From contig DKZG01000025.1 of assembly GCA_002493595.1 (NCBI GenBank), positions 1-61,893 on the forward strand: DNA of 61,893 nucleotides, written 5' to 3'. This DNA comes from Ruminococcaceae bacterium UBA7080. GTDB taxonomy: Bacteria; Bacillota; Clostridia; Oscillospirales; Acutalibacteraceae. Both the position numbers and the translations under genes were made by a program. The notes beneath the pieces were generated by a model. That model had not been told where the DNA came from and did not search any database. It saw nothing but the letters and a program-made list of their open reading frames with translations. Shown here piece after piece: positions 26,438-35,533 of this stretch (position 1 is its first letter; the number at the start of each line of letters is the position of its first letter).

Positions 26438-26466
26438 TTGAAATAAAAGTATATTTATGATAAAAT
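26438..26466 (+). promoter_or_regulatory. Promoter of the TepA-FtsK-YgiQ-ComEA/F run
   Basis: TTGAAA (26438-26443), 17-base spacer, TAAAAT (26461-26466), 51 bases ahead of the first start codon. No promoter is obvious in the tight gene run that follows, so this may drive all seven genes. Confidence 0.7.
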
Positions 26467-26517
26467 AATACATTATATTATCTTTAATTGGGCATAAATA
26501 ACTTACGAGGTGTTTTT

Positions 26518-27240
26518 ATGTCCGAAGAAAAAAATGAAAATGCAAAGCAGGCAAATCAGGAGCAGGAGAATAATAATGATGAAGCTCAGGTAAGCAGCAC
26601 ATCTGATTTTGAAACAGGCTCAATCACCGTTTCAAAGGACGGTCATTTTATTCACTGCCTGACAATTATCGGTCAGATTGAAGGCCATTATATTCTGCCG
26701 AGCCAAAATAAAACAACAAAGTACGAACATGTTATTCCGCAGCTTGTTGCAATTGAAGAGAGCAAGGAAATTGAAGGCCTTTTAATTATCCTTAATACCG
26801 TAGGCGGTGATGTTGAGGCGGGTCTTGCTATAGCCGAACTTCTGTCAACAATGAAAACGCCTACAGCGTCACTGGTATTGGGCGGCGGTCATTCAATAGG
26901 TGTTCCGCTGGCAGTCAGCTGCCAAAGAAGCTTTATTGTGCCCAGTGCTACCATGACAGTTCATCCCGTACGAATGAACGGACTTGTTTTAGGTGTGCCG
27001 CAAACACTTTCCTATTTTGAAAAAATGCAGGATAGGATTGTAAATTTTGTAGCAAATAACTCTAAAATAAGCTCCGAGGATTTCAGAAAGCTTATGCTGA
27101 AGACAGGTGAGCTTGTAATGGATGTGGGTACTGTGCTTGATGGTGAGGGTGCTGTTAAATCAGGACTTATTGATGAACTGGGCGGACTTTGTGATGCACT
27201 TGATTTTCTGAATAAAAAAATTGAGGAGGATGAGTCATGA
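26518..27240 (+). CDS. tepA: ClpP-like serine protease, TepA-type
   Basis: Cytoplasmic ClpP/crotonase-fold protein of the TepA (translocation-enhancing) group. After a charged, low-complexity N-terminus (~40 residues) come LLIILNTVGGDVEAGLAIAE, a serine-bearing GGGHSIGVPLAV (in place of ClpP MAASM) and a histidine-containing MTVHPVRM, consistent with Ser-His catalysis. Location upstream of a YlzJ-like protein and FtsK/SpoIIIE matches the Bacillus tepA-ylzJ-spoIIIE order. ATG 26518 is chosen for ACGAGGTG 5-13 bases upstream. The stop overlaps the next start (ATGA). Confidence 0.85.
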   Translation: MSEEKNENAKQANQEQENNNDEAQVSSTSDFETGSITVSKDGHFIHCLTIIGQIEGHYILPSQNKTTKYEHVIPQLVAIEESKEIEGLLIILNTVGGDVEAGLAIAELLSTMKTPTASLVLGGGHSIGVPLAVSCQRSFIVPSATMTVHPVRMNGLVLGVPQTLSYFEKMQDRIVNFVANNSKISSEDFRKLMLKTGELVMDVGTVLDGEGAVKSGLIDELGGLCDALDFLNKKIEEDES

Positions 27241-27446
27241 TTTATTCCATTATATCCGAAAATGATATTTTTTATCATCCTCCCGTTGCTTTAAACTGTA
27301 TTCGTTCAAGCAACCCGTATGATTATATCCGTGCGGGCTATTATCTTGATAACGCATCTCTTTACGGAGGAAAAAATAATGTGGATTTTAACTGCAATTT
27401 TTCAAGCAATAGGACAGGCTTTAACACGCCTTCTTCCCGTATCTGA
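27237..27446 (+). CDS. YlzJ-like small protein
   Basis: A 69-residue protein beginning MIYSIISENDIFYHP, the signature start of the YlzJ family (function unknown, next to tepA and spoIIIE in Bacillus). It overlaps tepA by four bases and runs 68 bases into the next gene in another frame, which is unusual; the C-terminal third may therefore be dispensable or eroded. Position is the main support. Confidence 0.55.
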   Translation: MIYSIISENDIFYHPPVALNCIRSSNPYDYIRAGYYLDNASLYGGKNNVDFNCNFSSNRTGFNTPSSRI

Positions 27447-28236
27447 AAGCGGTCACAGTGCCGTTTATCATAATTTTTCCGGCAGATTTACGGACGCCTG
27501 CTCGCAATTAACAGGCGTTATACATATTGGTATTGCTATCGGTGTTATTATTGCATTTTACAAGCTTTTTCTGCATCTGTTTAAAAACTTTTTCGGTGCA
27601 TGGAATGATTTGTTTCATAAAAGACTTGATATAAAGAATTCTTCGCCTCAGAGGAATTTTATGTATATGACGCTTCTTTCTTTTCTTCCTATGCTGCTCT
27701 ACTTTGTTCCGGCAGGTAAATACGGCAATGTATATCAGCTTTTTCACAGAACATCATATAATCAGGAAATTTTAGGCGAGGGAATTTGCATTGCTTTGAC
27801 AGGTGTACTGCTCATCATTACATCAGGTATGCTGGATAAAAAGAATAAGCCGCTGCCTGCAATTTTACAGACATGCATTATTGCTTTGATTGCTTTTTTG
27901 GCTGTGCCAACCGCCGGTTGTTCGCTTGTAGCCGGTGTGTTTTGTACAGCTGTTTTAGTTGGTATGAGCGAAAAGTATGCACTTCGCTATTCCATGGTGA
28001 TGTCATCTGTGGTATTGCTTTTTACAGGTGTTATTGAGCTTTGTATCGGTGTTACAAAGGTGAATTTTGCTGCTGCGGCAATCGGCTTGATTGTTTCTGC
28101 TGCAACTGCATTCCTTGCGGTAAAGATTTTATTGTTTGTATTAAAAAATAAGGCGTTAAAGTATTTTGCGTGGTACGATATTGTGATGGGTGCTATATGC
28201 TTTGTGATAGGCATATTCCAGCTTGTCATTAAATGA
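27379..28236 (+). CDS. UppP/BacA-like membrane protein lacking catalytic residues
   Basis: A polytopic membrane protein (about 285 residues, 7-8 helices) related to undecaprenyl-diphosphatase. The first signature reads QALTRLLPVSESGHSAVY where active UppP has a TEFLPVSSSGH-like sequence, so the second Glu of the ExxxE motif is Arg. The second signature reads VPTAGCSLVAG instead of PGxSRSG, so the essential Arg is gone. Phosphatase activity is therefore doubtful; a lipid-carrier binding or transport role is possible. ATG 27379 follows GGAGG by eight bases. It is cotranscribed with ftsK. Confidence 0.75.
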   Translation: MWILTAIFQAIGQALTRLLPVSESGHSAVYHNFSGRFTDACSQLTGVIHIGIAIGVIIAFYKLFLHLFKNFFGAWNDLFHKRLDIKNSSPQRNFMYMTLLSFLPMLLYFVPAGKYGNVYQLFHRTSYNQEILGEGICIALTGVLLIITSGMLDKKNKPLPAILQTCIIALIAFLAVPTAGCSLVAGVFCTAVLVGMSEKYALRYSMVMSSVVLLFTGVIELCIGVTKVNFAAAAIGLIVSAATAFLAVKILLFVLKNKALKYFAWYDIVMGAICFVIGIFQLVIK

Positions 28237-28244
28237 GGTAAATC

Positions 28245-30785
28245 ATGGCTAATAAAAAATCACAGACTAAATCAAAACAAAATAATGTATCAAAAAAATC
28301 TGCTCCCGTTCAAAAGGGACAGGCATATGCAGAGCAAAGGCAGGAGGATATACTTCGTATTGCAGGAATTGCAGTGTTTGCATTTTCTGTAATCTTCTTT
28401 TTTCTTGCTGTTATAACAGGTGCCGGCGTGTGGAATACGCTTCATAATGTTTATGTGGGTATTTTCGGTGTTTTTGCCGCATGTGTATTTCCGCTTATAT
28501 CGATAGTTGTTATGCTGTTTTATTCTTTTAATAAATCCAAACCCTCAAAGCTTGTTGCAAAATCTGTTGAGACCGTTATTATGGTTTTGCTCATTGCATC
28601 CTTTGTACATATAGTATCTCATGGTACAGGTGAGGTGTTTAAGGATGTGCTTGTTGAGAGCTATAAATCAGCACCATCCTCTTTTAATGGTGGTTTTATA
28701 GGTGCCGCAATAGGCTGGCTGCTTCTTTCAATGGGGAAGGCACCCGCAATTATTATTGCGATTGTATTGTTCCTTGTAGATTTTATGCTCTTAACCGGTA
28801 TTACCGTGCTTCAATTTGTTTCCGGCGCTGCAAAGCCTGCCACGGAAACTTATAAGAAGGTTGCACCTGTTATTTCACAGCAGATTGAAAAGCGCAGGAT
28901 GAATAAGAACAATATTGATGTTCCGCTGGATGTTGATCCTCCTTCGGAAGATGAAAAGCCAAAGAAAAGGAAAAAGGTTAAGAAAGAGGTTTTTGATCCT
29001 GAGGAGGAAACTGCTTCCGTACCTAAGGATATCATTGATGAAATTAATCAGACGACCGAGCGCAATAGACGCGAACGCGAAAAGCAAAGCAACCGGGCAA
29101 AAGAAAAATCTATTGACGAGATAGTAAAGGATGCCTCTGAAGAGAAGCTTTCCAAGGAAAATGAAACTGAGACATTCAGCGTTTCTAAGGAAGCTATGGG
29201 TGCTGCAGTCAGTGATTATAGACTGCCTACGGTTGATTTATTGAAAAAGAGCGTGAAAAAGTCATCGAAAGATATCAGCGGCGAGCTTAAACAGAATGCA
29301 CAGATGTTGATTGAAACACTGCATTCCTTTAATGTTGATGCTACCATTACCGATATTTCGCGCGGCCCTACTGTAACACGTTATGAGCTTAAGCCTGCTG
29401 CAGGTATACGTATTTCGAAAATAACAAATCTTGCAGATGATATTGCCCTTAATCTTGCTGCAACACATGTTCGTATAGAAGCGCCGATTCCCGGAAAAGC
29501 AGCTGTCGGCATTGAAGTTCCCAATACAATCAAAAATACCGTCATGATGCGTGAACTGATAGACACACCTGAATTTTATGAGCAAAAGTCAAAACTTTCC
29601 GCAGGTATAGGAAAGGATATTGCCGGCAAATGTGTTTATTGTGATGTTTCAAAGATGCCGCATCTTCTTGTTGCAGGTACAACCGGTTCCGGTAAATCCG
29701 TTTGTATGAACTCCATTATTGCATCCATTCTTTACAGAGCAAAACCGGACGAGGTTAAATTTCTTATGATTGACCCAAAGCAGGTTGAGTTTTCAAAGTA
29801 TGCAGGTATTCCGCATCTGCTGGTTCCTGTCGTAACAGATCCAAGAAAGGCTGCAGGCGCATTGGGCTGGGCAGTTTCCGAAATGCTTCAGCGCTATCAG
29901 CGACTGTCGCAGGTTGGTGTGCGTGATATTGAGGGATATAATAAATACGTTAAAAAGCACGAAGATATGGAAACTATGCCGAAAATCTGCATATTTATTG
30001 ATGAGTTTGCAGATTTGATGATGGCAGCGCCAAAAGAGGTTGAGGATTCAGTCTGTCGTCTCGCACAGATGGCACGAGCTGTGGGCATGCATCTTGTTAT
30101 TGCTACGCAGCGTCCTTCTGTTGATGTTATTACGGGACTTATTAAAGCGAATATTTCATCAAGGATTGCACTAACTGTTTCTTCTCAGATTGATTCAAGA
30201 ACGATTCTTGATGCATCCGGTGCCGAAAAGCTCCTTGGTCATGGTGACATGCTTTATTCACCTATCGGTGCTTCCAAACCTATTCGTGTTCAAGGCTGCT
30301 TTATTTCCGATGAAGAGGTTGAGGAGCTTTGCGATTTCGTTAAAAATCAGGGTGAAAGCCAGTATGACGATGAAATTGCAAGAGAAATTGAGGCAAAAGC
30401 TGTTCAGGATAAAAAATCATCACCATTTGAGGATGCGGATGATGGTGAGCAGCTTGACGCTTTGTTTGAAAAGGCTGTTGATGTTGTGCTTGAGACAGGT
30501 ACGGCTTCAACATCATTTTTGCAGCGCAAGCTGTCTGTAGGCTATGCCAGAGGTGCAAAAATAATTGACCAGCTTCAAGAAAAGGGGATAATAGGCCCCG
30601 CTAACGGCTCTAAGCCAAGAGATATTCTTATCAACCGCCAGCAGTGGCTTGAAATGCAGGCGTATTCATCGACCGGTGAATTTACTGCAGCAAATACTGA
30701 ACAGATGTCTTTTGATCAGACTCCTTCTGATCATGACAATCCCCCTTTTGAATTAGTTGAAAAATTTAATGAGGATGAATCATGA
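28245..30785 (+). CDS. ftsK: DNA translocase FtsK/SpoIIIE
   Basis: Pumps chromosomal DNA through division or sporulation septa. It has four N-terminal membrane helices (~35-185) and a charged linker (KKRKKVKKE and similar). The motor domain has Walker A GTTGSGKS and Walker B IFIDEFADLM, then a C-terminal gamma winged helix (TASTSFLQRKLSVGYARGAKIIDQLQ, then GPANGSKPRDIL) that reads KOPS/SRS polarity sites. At 846 residues it has the SpoIIIE/SftA-class size. It overlaps the next gene by four bases. Confidence 0.95.
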   Translation: MANKKSQTKSKQNNVSKKSAPVQKGQAYAEQRQEDILRIAGIAVFAFSVIFFFLAVITGAGVWNTLHNVYVGIFGVFAACVFPLISIVVMLFYSFNKSKPSKLVAKSVETVIMVLLIASFVHIVSHGTGEVFKDVLVESYKSAPSSFNGGFIGAAIGWLLLSMGKAPAIIIAIVLFLVDFMLLTGITVLQFVSGAAKPATETYKKVAPVISQQIEKRRMNKNNIDVPLDVDPPSEDEKPKKRKKVKKEVFDPEEETASVPKDIIDEINQTTERNRREREKQSNRAKEKSIDEIVKDASEEKLSKENETETFSVSKEAMGAAVSDYRLPTVDLLKKSVKKSSKDISGELKQNAQMLIETLHSFNVDATITDISRGPTVTRYELKPAAGIRISKITNLADDIALNLAATHVRIEAPIPGKAAVGIEVPNTIKNTVMMRELIDTPEFYEQKSKLSAGIGKDIAGKCVYCDVSKMPHLLVAGTTGSGKSVCMNSIIASILYRAKPDEVKFLMIDPKQVEFSKYAGIPHLLVPVVTDPRKAAGALGWAVSEMLQRYQRLSQVGVRDIEGYNKYVKKHEDMETMPKICIFIDEFADLMMAAPKEVEDSVCRLAQMARAVGMHLVIATQRPSVDVITGLIKANISSRIALTVSSQIDSRTILDASGAEKLLGHGDMLYSPIGASKPIRVQGCFISDEEVEELCDFVKNQGESQYDDEIAREIEAKAVQDKKSSPFEDADDGEQLDALFEKAVDVVLETGTASTSFLQRKLSVGYARGAKIIDQLQEKGIIGPANGSKPRDILINRQQWLEMQAYSSTGEFTAANTEQMSFDQTPSDHDNPPFELVEKFNEDES

Positions 30786-32650
30786 ACAGCTTTCTCCCGA
30801 TGAATAAAAAAGAAATGCAGGACAGAGGATGGGATATAGTTGATTTTGTCTATGTTACAGGTGACAGTTACGTTGACCATCCATCCTTCGGTGCAGCTAT
30901 TATAACAAGAGTTCTTGAAAATAAAGGCTTTAGGGTTGCTGTGCTCAGTCAGCCTGACTGGAACGGTACAGCTGATTTTATTCAGTTTGGAAAGCCGCGT
31001 CTGGGCTTTTTTGTAACAAGCGGAAATATTGACTCCATGGTGGCTCATTATACTGCTGCTAAGCGTATACGTCATGACGATGCTTATACTGCCGGCGGTA
31101 TTGCAGGAAAAAGACCGGACAGAGCAGTTATTGTATATTCAAATATTATTAAACGCCTGTATCCCGACAGTCCGGTTATTATAGGCGGGCTTGAGGCATC
31201 ATTAAGGCGATTTGCCCATTACGATTATTGGGATGATAAAATCAGACCGAGTATTCTTATTGATGCAAAGGCTGATTTGCTGAGTTTTGGTATGGGCGAA
31301 AATCAGACCATAGAGATTGCCAAAAGACTTGACAGTGGTGAATCCATCAATGAAATGCATGATATTTTAGGTACCTGCTATGCCTGTCCTACTTCTCGGA
31401 CACCATTTGCGGGCGTTGAATGCCCATCTTATGAAAATGTTCTCAGCAGTAAAAAGGAATACGCAAAATCCTGCCGTATTCAGCAGGATGAGCAGGATCA
31501 TATCCGAGGAAAGCTAATAAAACAGAAGCATGGCAGGACAATGATTGTTCAGAATCCTCCTATGCCGCCGTTGACGCAAAAAGAGCTTGATTGGGTTTAT
31601 TCGTTGCCGTATATGAGAGCTTATCATCCGTCTTATGAAAAACTCGGCGGTGTTCCCGGAATACGTGAGGTTGAATTCTCCATTACGCATAATCGAGGTT
31701 GTTTCGGTGCATGCAACTTTTGTTCAATTGCGTTTCATCAAGGCCGATATGTTACTTCACGTTCAAAAAAGAGTATATTGATTGAAGCTGAAAAGCTGAC
31801 ACATATGCCTAATTTTAAAGGCTATATACACGATATCGGCGGACCTACGGCGAATTTTAGAAAGCCATCCTGTGCTTTTCAGGAAAATCATGGTCTTTGC
31901 AAGGGAAAGAAATGTCTTGCCCCTAAGCCTTGTCCTAATCTTGAGGCCGATCATAGCGAATATCTCGATATTTTGAGAAGTGTCAGAAATATTAACGGCA
32001 TAAAAAAGGTTTTTATCCGAAGCGGTATAAGATATGATTATCTCTTAAAAGATAAAGATGATACTTTTTTTAGGGAATTGGTAGAAAATCATGTTTCAGG
32101 ACAGCTTAAAGTGGCACCGGAGCATTGCTCGGCTTGTGTTTTGGATAGAATGGGCAAGCCTCATATTGAAGCATATATTGATTTTTCAAAAAAATATTTT
32201 AAATACACAGGTCAGGCGAATAAGGAGCAGTATCTTGTCCCGTATCTTATGTCATCACATCCCGGTTCAACTCTTGCTGATGCAATAGAGCTTGCATTAT
32301 TTCTTAAGAAAAATCATATCAGGCCTGAGCAGGTTCAGGATTTTTACCCTACACCCGGTACTATTTCTACGTGTATGTTTTATACCGGTCTTGATCCATA
32401 TACAATGCAAGAAGTTTATGTTGCCAGAACTGAACACGATAAGGCACTGCAAAGAGCCTTACTGCAGTATTATAATCCGAAAAATCGGCATTTGGTTGAG
32501 GAAGCGCTTAAACGTGCCGGACGCTATGATCTTATCGGCTACGACAGTAAGTGTCTTGTGCGGCCGATTAACAGAAATAATCAGCAGCACAGCAATACTC
32601 GATATTTAAAAAATAATAGCAAAGGAAATAAAGGTAAACGCAGAAGATGA
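30782..32650 (+). CDS. YgiQ-family radical SAM protein
   Basis: A 622-residue radical SAM protein with cluster motif CFGACNFCSIA (CxxxCxxC). The N-terminal region is typical of YgiQ (DHPSFGAAIITRVLE, GGLEASLRRFAHYDYWDD) and the C-terminal region carries QVQDFYPTPGT. The substrate of the family is unknown. Start and stop both overlap neighbours by four bases (ATGA), indicating tight coupling with ftsK and comEA. The basic tail NNSKGNKGKRRR may bind nucleic acid. Confidence 0.92.
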   Translation: MNSFLPMNKKEMQDRGWDIVDFVYVTGDSYVDHPSFGAAIITRVLENKGFRVAVLSQPDWNGTADFIQFGKPRLGFFVTSGNIDSMVAHYTAAKRIRHDDAYTAGGIAGKRPDRAVIVYSNIIKRLYPDSPVIIGGLEASLRRFAHYDYWDDKIRPSILIDAKADLLSFGMGENQTIEIAKRLDSGESINEMHDILGTCYACPTSRTPFAGVECPSYENVLSSKKEYAKSCRIQQDEQDHIRGKLIKQKHGRTMIVQNPPMPPLTQKELDWVYSLPYMRAYHPSYEKLGGVPGIREVEFSITHNRGCFGACNFCSIAFHQGRYVTSRSKKSILIEAEKLTHMPNFKGYIHDIGGPTANFRKPSCAFQENHGLCKGKKCLAPKPCPNLEADHSEYLDILRSVRNINGIKKVFIRSGIRYDYLLKDKDDTFFRELVENHVSGQLKVAPEHCSACVLDRMGKPHIEAYIDFSKKYFKYTGQANKEQYLVPYLMSSHPGSTLADAIELALFLKKNHIRPEQVQDFYPTPGTISTCMFYTGLDPYTMQEVYVARTEHDKALQRALLQYYNPKNRHLVEEALKRAGRYDLIGYDSKCLVRPINRNNQQHSNTRYLKNNSKGNKGKRRR

Positions 32651-33090
32651 GTAAGAGTAAACGGCAAAGTTTAATCGTAATTGGCTTCGGTTTAATAATT
32701 ATATCGGGTATTATTCTGTATTATGCACTTTCGGTTCCTCAGCTTTCAGTTGATACATATCAGACAACGTCGGATACATTATCATCCTTTTCTTCGCAAA
32801 ATACAGTTTCTTACAGCTTAAATGAGGGCTCTGCAGACGATGAAAACGGTATGCAGTTCTCATCTCAGAGCAGTTACGATGCCGCTGTTGAGCTGAATTA
32901 TCCTTTGAATCTTAATACCTGCACCGCCGAAGAGTTAATGACGATTAAAGGTATTGGCGAGGTTAAAGCTGTCAGTATTATTGAATACCGTGAGTATTTG
33001 GGTGGCTATACGAGTGTAGATCAAATTAAAAATATAAAGGGGATAGGTGACGCTGTTTATGCCAAAATTTCACCGTATCTTACTGTATGA
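32647..33090 (+). CDS. comEA: ComEA-like helix-hairpin-helix protein
   Basis: A 147-residue protein with an N-terminal membrane anchor (residues ~9-27, out-facing body), a Ser/Thr-rich linker and two helix-hairpin-helix motifs (LNTCTAEELMTIKGIGEVKA and IKNIKGIGDAVY) that bind DNA non-specifically. ComEA is the DNA receptor of natural transformation. Being next to comF supports competence, but no comEC is in view, so DNA-binding surface protein is the safe reading. It overlaps both neighbours by four bases. Confidence 0.88.
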   Translation: MSKSKRQSLIVIGFGLIIISGIILYYALSVPQLSVDTYQTTSDTLSSFSSQNTVSYSLNEGSADDENGMQFSSQSSYDAAVELNYPLNLNTCTAEELMTIKGIGEVKAVSIIEYREYLGGYTSVDQIKNIKGIGDAVYAKISPYLTV

Positions 33091-33797
33091 ATATATTAAA
33101 ATCAGCTTTAATAGTGTTTTCAAAAGCATTATTCCCCAATCGCTGTAACCTGTGCGGAGAAGTGATAGAATTTAATGCTTCAGTCTGTGAGGCATGCAAA
33201 AATCCTCCTGTAATAAAACAACCGTTATGTATTTATTGTGCAAGCAGTAAAGAGGACTGTATATGCAAGCAGCACAAAAATGAATATAAGCAAATTGTTG
33301 CACCGTATTATTATAAGGATTCAATAACCAGAGCAGTAAATAATTTTAAGAATAATGATATGATGTTTTTATCAGATCGTTTTTGCAGTGATATTTTTAA
33401 GTGTATATCTGATAATTATAAGGAAATTTGTTTTGACGCTGTTACTTATATTCCGCTTCATCCTTTTCGTGAGCATATGCGAGGTTTTAATCAGTCCGAA
33501 CTTTTAGCAAACGGTATTGCCGATAGACTGCATATTCCGGTTTTGCCATTGTTAAAAAAGATGCGTTATACCGGCACGCAGCACAAAAAGAATGCAAGTG
33601 AAAGAAAGGCTGACGTATTTGGTTCATACGATGTTAATGATAATTATAAAAATGCGCTTGATAATAAAGTAATTCTTTTGATTGATGATGTCAAAACGAC
33701 CGGCTCTACACTGAATGAGTGTGCAAAGATGCTGAAAATTTACGGAGCTCAGTCCGTCTACTGTGCCTCCTTTGCAATAACTAAAAAGGAAAAATAG
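33087..33797 (+). CDS. comF: ComF-family phosphoribosyltransferase-like protein
   Basis: A 236-residue protein with an N-terminal zinc-ribbon (CNLCGEVI, CEACKN, CIYC, DCICK) and a type I phosphoribosyltransferase loop VILLIDDVKTTGSTLNEC, plus RGFNQSELLA typical of ComF/ComFC. The family acts in natural transformation, probably with the ComFA helicase, which is not in this window. It is the last gene of the run; a hairpin follows 35 bases downstream. Confidence 0.92.
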   Translation: MNILKSALIVFSKALFPNRCNLCGEVIEFNASVCEACKNPPVIKQPLCIYCASSKEDCICKQHKNEYKQIVAPYYYKDSITRAVNNFKNNDMMFLSDRFCSDIFKCISDNYKEICFDAVTYIPLHPFREHMRGFNQSELLANGIADRLHIPVLPLLKKMRYTGTQHKKNASERKADVFGSYDVNDNYKNALDNKVILLIDDVKTTGSTLNECAKMLKIYGAQSVYCASFAITKKEK

Positions 33798-33831
33798 TTT
33801 TGACTTTGTCTCAGTTTCCTTAAATAAAATA

Positions 33832-33851
33832 CCCCTGATTTTTATCAGGGG
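33832..33851 (-). terminator. CCCCTGAT-TTTT-ATCAGGGG hairpin after comF
   Basis: A perfect 8-bp stem. The T-rich side lies on the minus-strand exit (TATTTTATTT), and on the plus strand CGGGG follows, so as a factor-independent terminator it reads better leftward. It could still slow the comF transcript. The stretch 33852-33964 holds nothing else I recognise. Confidence 0.5.
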
Positions 33852-33964
33852 CGGGGTATGCTTTTATATCATAAATGAGAACAGCTAAAATTGCTGTAAA
33901 TGCTAATAAGGTCATAACAACCTAATACATACTATGAAAAATTTTAAAAAATGATAAAAAAGTA

Positions 33965-33993
33965 TTGAAAATTCTTTGTTTTAGTGCTAATAT
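33965..33993 (+). promoter_or_regulatory. Promoter of the tRNA-Leu/tRNA-Pro operon
   Basis: TTGAAA (33965-33970), 17-base spacer, TAATAT (33988-33993) with an upstream TG (extended -10), ending 14 bases before the tRNA. Confidence 0.8.
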
Positions 33994-34007
33994 ATCTAAG
34001 TCGAAAT

Positions 34008-34090
34008 GCAGGTATGGTGGAATTGGCAGACACGCTAGATTTAGGATCTAGTGGGAGACCGTGCAGGTTCAAGTCCTGTTACCTGCACCA
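34008..34090 (+). tRNA. tRNA-Leu (UAG anticodon)
   Basis: Acceptor GCAGGTA pairs with TACCTGC, then A and an encoded CCA. Anticodon loop TTTAGGA sits in a CTAGA/TCTAG stem, giving UAG for CUA codons. A long variable arm identifies class II leucine tRNA. Confidence 0.95.
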
Positions 34091-34123
34091 TTGAATATCA
34101 TGTTTTATACTTAATATATCAAT

Positions 34124-34199
34124 CGGGGTGTAGCGCAGGTGGTAGCGCACCAGACTGGGGGTCTGGGGGCCGCAAGTTCAAGTCTTGTCACTCCGACCA
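34124..34199 (+). tRNA. tRNA-Pro (GGG anticodon)
   Basis: Acceptor CGGGGTG pairs with CACTCCG (one G-U), then A and an encoded CCA. Anticodon loop CTGGGGG in a CCAGA/TCTGG stem gives GGG for CCC codons. Confidence 0.95.
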
Positions 34200-34202
34200 A
34201 TG

Positions 34203-34240
34203 ACAGCTCTTATCTGAAAGGATTTGAGCTGTTTTTATTT
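34203..34240 (+). terminator. Terminator of the tRNA operon
   Basis: ACAGCTC / GAGCTGT stem with a 16-base loop followed by TTTTATTT, four bases after the tRNA-Pro CCA. Confidence 0.85.
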
Positions 34241-34383
34241 ATCCATAAAAACGGCTTAAACAGGGTGTTTTCAGACTTTCTGTGGACTTTTATCGCTTTC
34301 AAGGATTTTGAAAATGCCCAAAAAAATCAAATAAAAATATGAATAAAAGACTATGTACATTCACTTTTTTAGGTCATCAAAAC

Positions 34384-34420
34384 ACCCTGCCTTGTAAATT
34401 CAAGACAGGGTTGATTTTTT
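34384..34420 (+). terminator. Second terminator-like hairpin between tRNA-Pro and the nuclease gene
   Basis: ACCCTGcCTTG / CAAGaCAGGGT stem, six-base loop, TGATTTTTT behind it. The 150 bases before it hold no gene I can support. It may be the remnant 3' end of a lost gene or an insulator in front of the nuclease gene. Confidence 0.65.
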
Positions 34421-34555
34421 CAGATTTATTTATTGAAATATTTTTACTCCATAAAAAAGAATTTTTGTTTTTTAACTGTATAGTACTAGAATTATATTTA
34501 CAAAAATGTTATAGTTATAGTGGATATTCAGTAATATTCTGGAGGATTTTTGTGT

Positions 34556-35533
34556 ATGAGCGAATATATTCATGAAATAGTTTTACAAGACTATATTGTT
34601 GAAAACATATTACATCTCAATCTTTTTGTTCAATGTGATGGTTTTTCCAGATTAAAATTAATAGAGGCTGCTCCGAATAATACAGGAACATTTTGGGATT
34701 TGTCAGGCAAGTTGGAGAATGGAGACTGGATACCAATTGAAGTTGAATGGACTACAAATAATTTTATTTTACATAAGCATGATAAGAATTCGGATTTTAA
34801 TAAATTTAAAAATGAAAACGGAATATTGTTAGTTTTAAGAAAAACTAAGGAATTACCTAAAATACAACAAATTTCTATTTTTGATAGTCTTTCCGAATCA
34901 CAATTTAAAAAAGAATTTGAAGCGTGGTTTAAAAAGAAATCGTCTGAGTATGTTGATCGCACCTTGAAAACATATATGGTCGGACAATACAAGCGAGAAC
35001 TCCCAAGAATCATTTTGTATCCGCTGAGTCAATATGCATACAAAAATTATTTTCCTAATAATAGCTTTTATCGAAAAAATGATACAGGTCCTTACCTAAT
35101 TGGTTTTAAACCGGCAGCATATCAAAAAAACGTATTTATCAGTGATTTACAGCCTAATGATATTATTCTGTTTATTGCTGCCAATGGTACCAGATGCAAG
35201 CATGATGAGTTTATTCGTAAAATAAAAAGCGGAGAACTAAATATTGACAGATTAACGGGATATAGAGTTAAACATAAAATCTTTGACAAATGTGTATCTA
35301 ATTCAGGAATTGATATGGAATATTGGCCGGATGAAATCAAATCAAAGGAGATGATTTATCAATATATTTGTCCTATTGAAGAGAAACCTTTTTTTACAAA
35401 AACTAATATTTCATTTCCTTTCATCAATGCTTACACAAAAAGCACATGGGAAGCATTCAGAGGCTGTATACAATATGGGGAATATCATGAAATCAGTCCA
35501 TTAGACTTTACAACCTTTATATCAAGTCTCTAA
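34556..35533 (+). CDS. Orphan restriction-like nuclease: PD-(D/E)xK-like N-terminus and EVE/PUA-like C-terminus
   Basis: A 325-residue cytoplasmic protein I do not recognise by name. Residues ~45-75 read TFWDLSGKLENGDWIP then IEVEWTTNNF, which fits a PD-(D/E)xK nuclease core (Asp48, Glu62-x-Glu64). Residues ~190-310 (PNDIILFIAANGTR, LTGYRVKHKIFD, YWPDEI, YQYICPI) look like an EVE/PUA-like fold, which in other proteins reads modified bases. Together this suggests type IV-like, modification-dependent restriction. The gene is more AT-rich than its neighbours, stands alone beside a tRNA pair, and starts at ATG 34556 ten bases after GGAGG. Function is inference. Confidence 0.55.
   Translation: MSEYIHEIVLQDYIVENILHLNLFVQCDGFSRLKLIEAAPNNTGTFWDLSGKLENGDWIPIEVEWTTNNFILHKHDKNSDFNKFKNENGILLVLRKTKELPKIQQISIFDSLSESQFKKEFEAWFKKKSSEYVDRTLKTYMVGQYKRELPRIILYPLSQYAYKNYFPNNSFYRKNDTGPYLIGFKPAAYQKNVFISDLQPNDIILFIAANGTRCKHDEFIRKIKSGELNIDRLTGYRVKHKIFDKCVSNSGIDMEYWPDEIKSKEMIYQYICPIEEKPFFTKTNISFPFINAYTKSTWEAFRGCIQYGEYHEISPLDFTTFISSL

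Noticed and set aside
34139..34342. 67-codon frame starting inside tRNA-Pro
   Set aside because: It begins within the tRNA and crosses its terminator, so it is not a gene.
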